Positions 62,988-64,000 of a DNA stretch of 64,000 nucleotides are shown one piece after another. The notes beneath the pieces were generated by a model. It had not been told where the DNA came from. It searched no databases and saw nothing but the letters and a program-made list of their open reading frames with translations. Where the stretch lies: assembly GCA_027487775.1 (NCBI GenBank), contig JAIYCY010000027.1, forward strand, positions 1 through 64,000, read 5' to 3'. This stretch comes from Planctomycetaceae bacterium. GTDB lineage: Bacteria > Planctomycetota > Phycisphaerae > Tepidisphaerales > Tepidisphaeraceae. The first letter of the stretch is position 1; each line of letters begins with the position of its first letter. The translations under genes were made by a program, and so were the position numbers.

Positions 62988-64000
62988 TCACTTTGATCGA
63001 CTAAACCGCTGCGAAAACACCGATTCCAACAACGCAACGATCAACACACCCACCAACAGCGGCAGGCTCAACTCCCATCGATTCGCCTCCGTCTGCAAAA
63101 TCGCCATCGCATCGCCCGGCCCTTCGATCGCCTTGACCTTCGCAACCTGCTCCAACGCCCTTCGCCTCGGCCCGTCGAGTTGCGTCAGGTCGCTCTCCCT
63201 TTCATCACTCGCGAACGCAACCAAGACGGATGCATCGCCCGACTTCACCATAAAGGCCCCAGCACGCGCCGAGACGATCTCTTCCTCACGCACCAACACC
63301 CCACGCGCATATGCCGCCGACGTTCCAGGCAAACTCACTGCCATCTGCCGCTCACGCTCGATCGCATTCTCGTTCTGCAGGTTCACACGCCAGCCGACAT
63401 CAATGCCCGCCGGCCATCGCATCGACTCACCCGCCCGACCGTTCACCGACGCCGTTCGTCGATCCGACGCCGCGCCCAACATACGATGCAACAGCGGCAC
63501 AAATACGCCCGGCCTAAGCGGTAAATCGCTCCATCCCGTCGATGCATCCACGCCCACCATCCCCACATACCCTCGCCCCACATCACCGTCCGCAACCAAC
63601 ACCCCAGCCGTCGCCAACCTCACGATCGCACGCCCCGCCTGCGCGATGTCCTGCCTACCTCGCTCACGATCGCTGCCCGATGCTCCCACATCCTCCTTCG
63701 GTCGAATCGGTTCCAGCACGTGCGCACGACGAACGCCCAGCTGCGCCAGTGGCGAATCGCCTCCACCCTTCCACACCGACGCGATCGGATGATCCAGCCC
63801 CACCAGACTCGCCCCCAACGCAGACCTCTCGTTCATCGCATCGCCGGTCGGATCTCCAATCCGCGCGGGAAGAAGCTTCAACTCCTCTGACAACGCATCA
63901 TTGAAGAACGCGACGTCGGTTCGATCTCCCGCGAAGATGATCAACGCTCCACCGCCACGCACATAAGCCGCCAATCGTCGCGCTGCTACCGGCTCCAGCT
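62988..64000 (-). CDS. BatA-like membrane protein, C-terminal part (5' end outside window)
   Basis: The minus-strand frame is open to the window edge (LEPVAARRLAAYVRGGGALIIFAGD), so the N-terminus is missing; about 337 residues are seen. It contains a class-I amidotransferase-like strand (GGGALIIFAGD), two beta-rich modules and a C-terminal membrane helix (LPLLVGVLIVALLESVF). N-terminal BatA/aerotolerance and vWA parts are expected off the edge. First visible gene of the five-gene cluster. Confidence 0.75.
   Translation of the reverse strand, partial: LEPVAARRLAAYVRGGGALIIFAGDRTDVAFFNDALSEELKLLPARIGDPTGDAMNERSALGASLVGLDHPIASVWKGGGDSPLAQLGVRRAHVLEPIRPKEDVGASGSDRERGRQDIAQAGRAIVRLATAGVLVADGDVGRGYVGMVGVDASTGWSDLPLRPGVFVPLLHRMLGAASDRRTASVNGRAGESMRWPAGIDVGWRVNLQNENAIERERQMAVSLPGTSAAYARGVLVREEEIVSARAGAFMVKSGDASVLVAFASDERESDLTQLDGPRRRALEQVAKVKAIEGPGDAMAILQTEANRWELSLPLLVGVLIVALLESVFSQRFSRSK

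Overview
The window is GC-rich, densely coded bacterial chromosome. It most likely comes from a planctomycete, and the Phycisphaerae are my best guess. The indications are a PEP-CTERM-type C-terminus preceded by dockerin-like EF-hand motifs on a large secreted glycosidase, an adjacent DUF1800/DUF1501 pair, a vWA-ExbB-ExbD-ExbD operon, a BatA-like envelope cluster with very long Ala/Glu-rich coiled coils, a Rho factor without the usual N-terminal helical domain, and a GxxExxY gene between 'CCACRAAGGGCAC' repeats. Taxonomy is inferred from gene content only. No rRNA, CRISPR array, prophage or intact transposase is visible.

Layout. 1-3.3 kb: a two-partner (type Vb) secretion pair, the C-terminus of an MBG-repeat exoprotein and its TpsB transporter. 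3.4-9 kb: an exported coiled-coil protein of unknown role, tRNA-Ser(CGA) with its own promoter and terminator, and a multidomain GH57-like enzyme. 9.3-14 kb: purH, an archaeal-type phosphoglycerate mutase, rho and a YqeY protein. 14.3-18.2 kb: an HDOD-GAF-histidine kinase and a receiver-GAF response regulator. 18.8-22.5 kb: a beta-barrel protein, nadA and a sugar isomerase-like TIM barrel. 22.8-26 kb: the vWA/ExbBD operon. 26-29 kb: GNAT acetyltransferase, a plant-type glucuronokinase homologue, the GxxExxY element and a GalU-type uridylyltransferase. 29.4-33.6 kb: ilvE, a copper P-type ATPase and an extremely acidic small protein. 33.9-39 kb, minus strand: arfB, asnB, gpsA, gatA. 39-43 kb: YkgJ, a copper chaperone, alanine dehydrogenase and an sbtA-PII (bicarbonate transporter/regulator) pair. 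43.3-43.9 kb: a hicBA toxin-antitoxin module beside REP-like repeats. 44-51.7 kb: DUF1800, DUF1501, pectate-lyase-fold protein, S41 protease, alpha/beta hydrolase and a kinase-fold protein. 51.8-54 kb: tsf and rpsB. 54.1-64 kb, minus strand: a tightly overlapping envelope cluster (BatA-like, vWA, PA14-containing, giant coiled coil, prenyltransferase-repeat protein) that runs off the right edge.

How genes fit together. Glucuronokinase plus GalU could make UDP-glucuronate from free glucuronate, a salvage route best known in plants. SbtA plus the PII protein suggests regulated bicarbonate uptake. The vWA protein has the architecture expected of an effector driven by the ExbBD motor. Several secreted or surface systems (TPS, GH57, pectate-lyase fold, DUF1501) fit a polysaccharide-degrading lifestyle.

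The most unusual global feature is a set of short tandem-repeat arrays with unit lengths 9, 13, 16, 19, 21 and 22 bp. Their sequences are unrelated to one another, and most sit directly against the start or stop codon of a gene. The largest is a 19-bp array of about twelve copies at 18183-18429.
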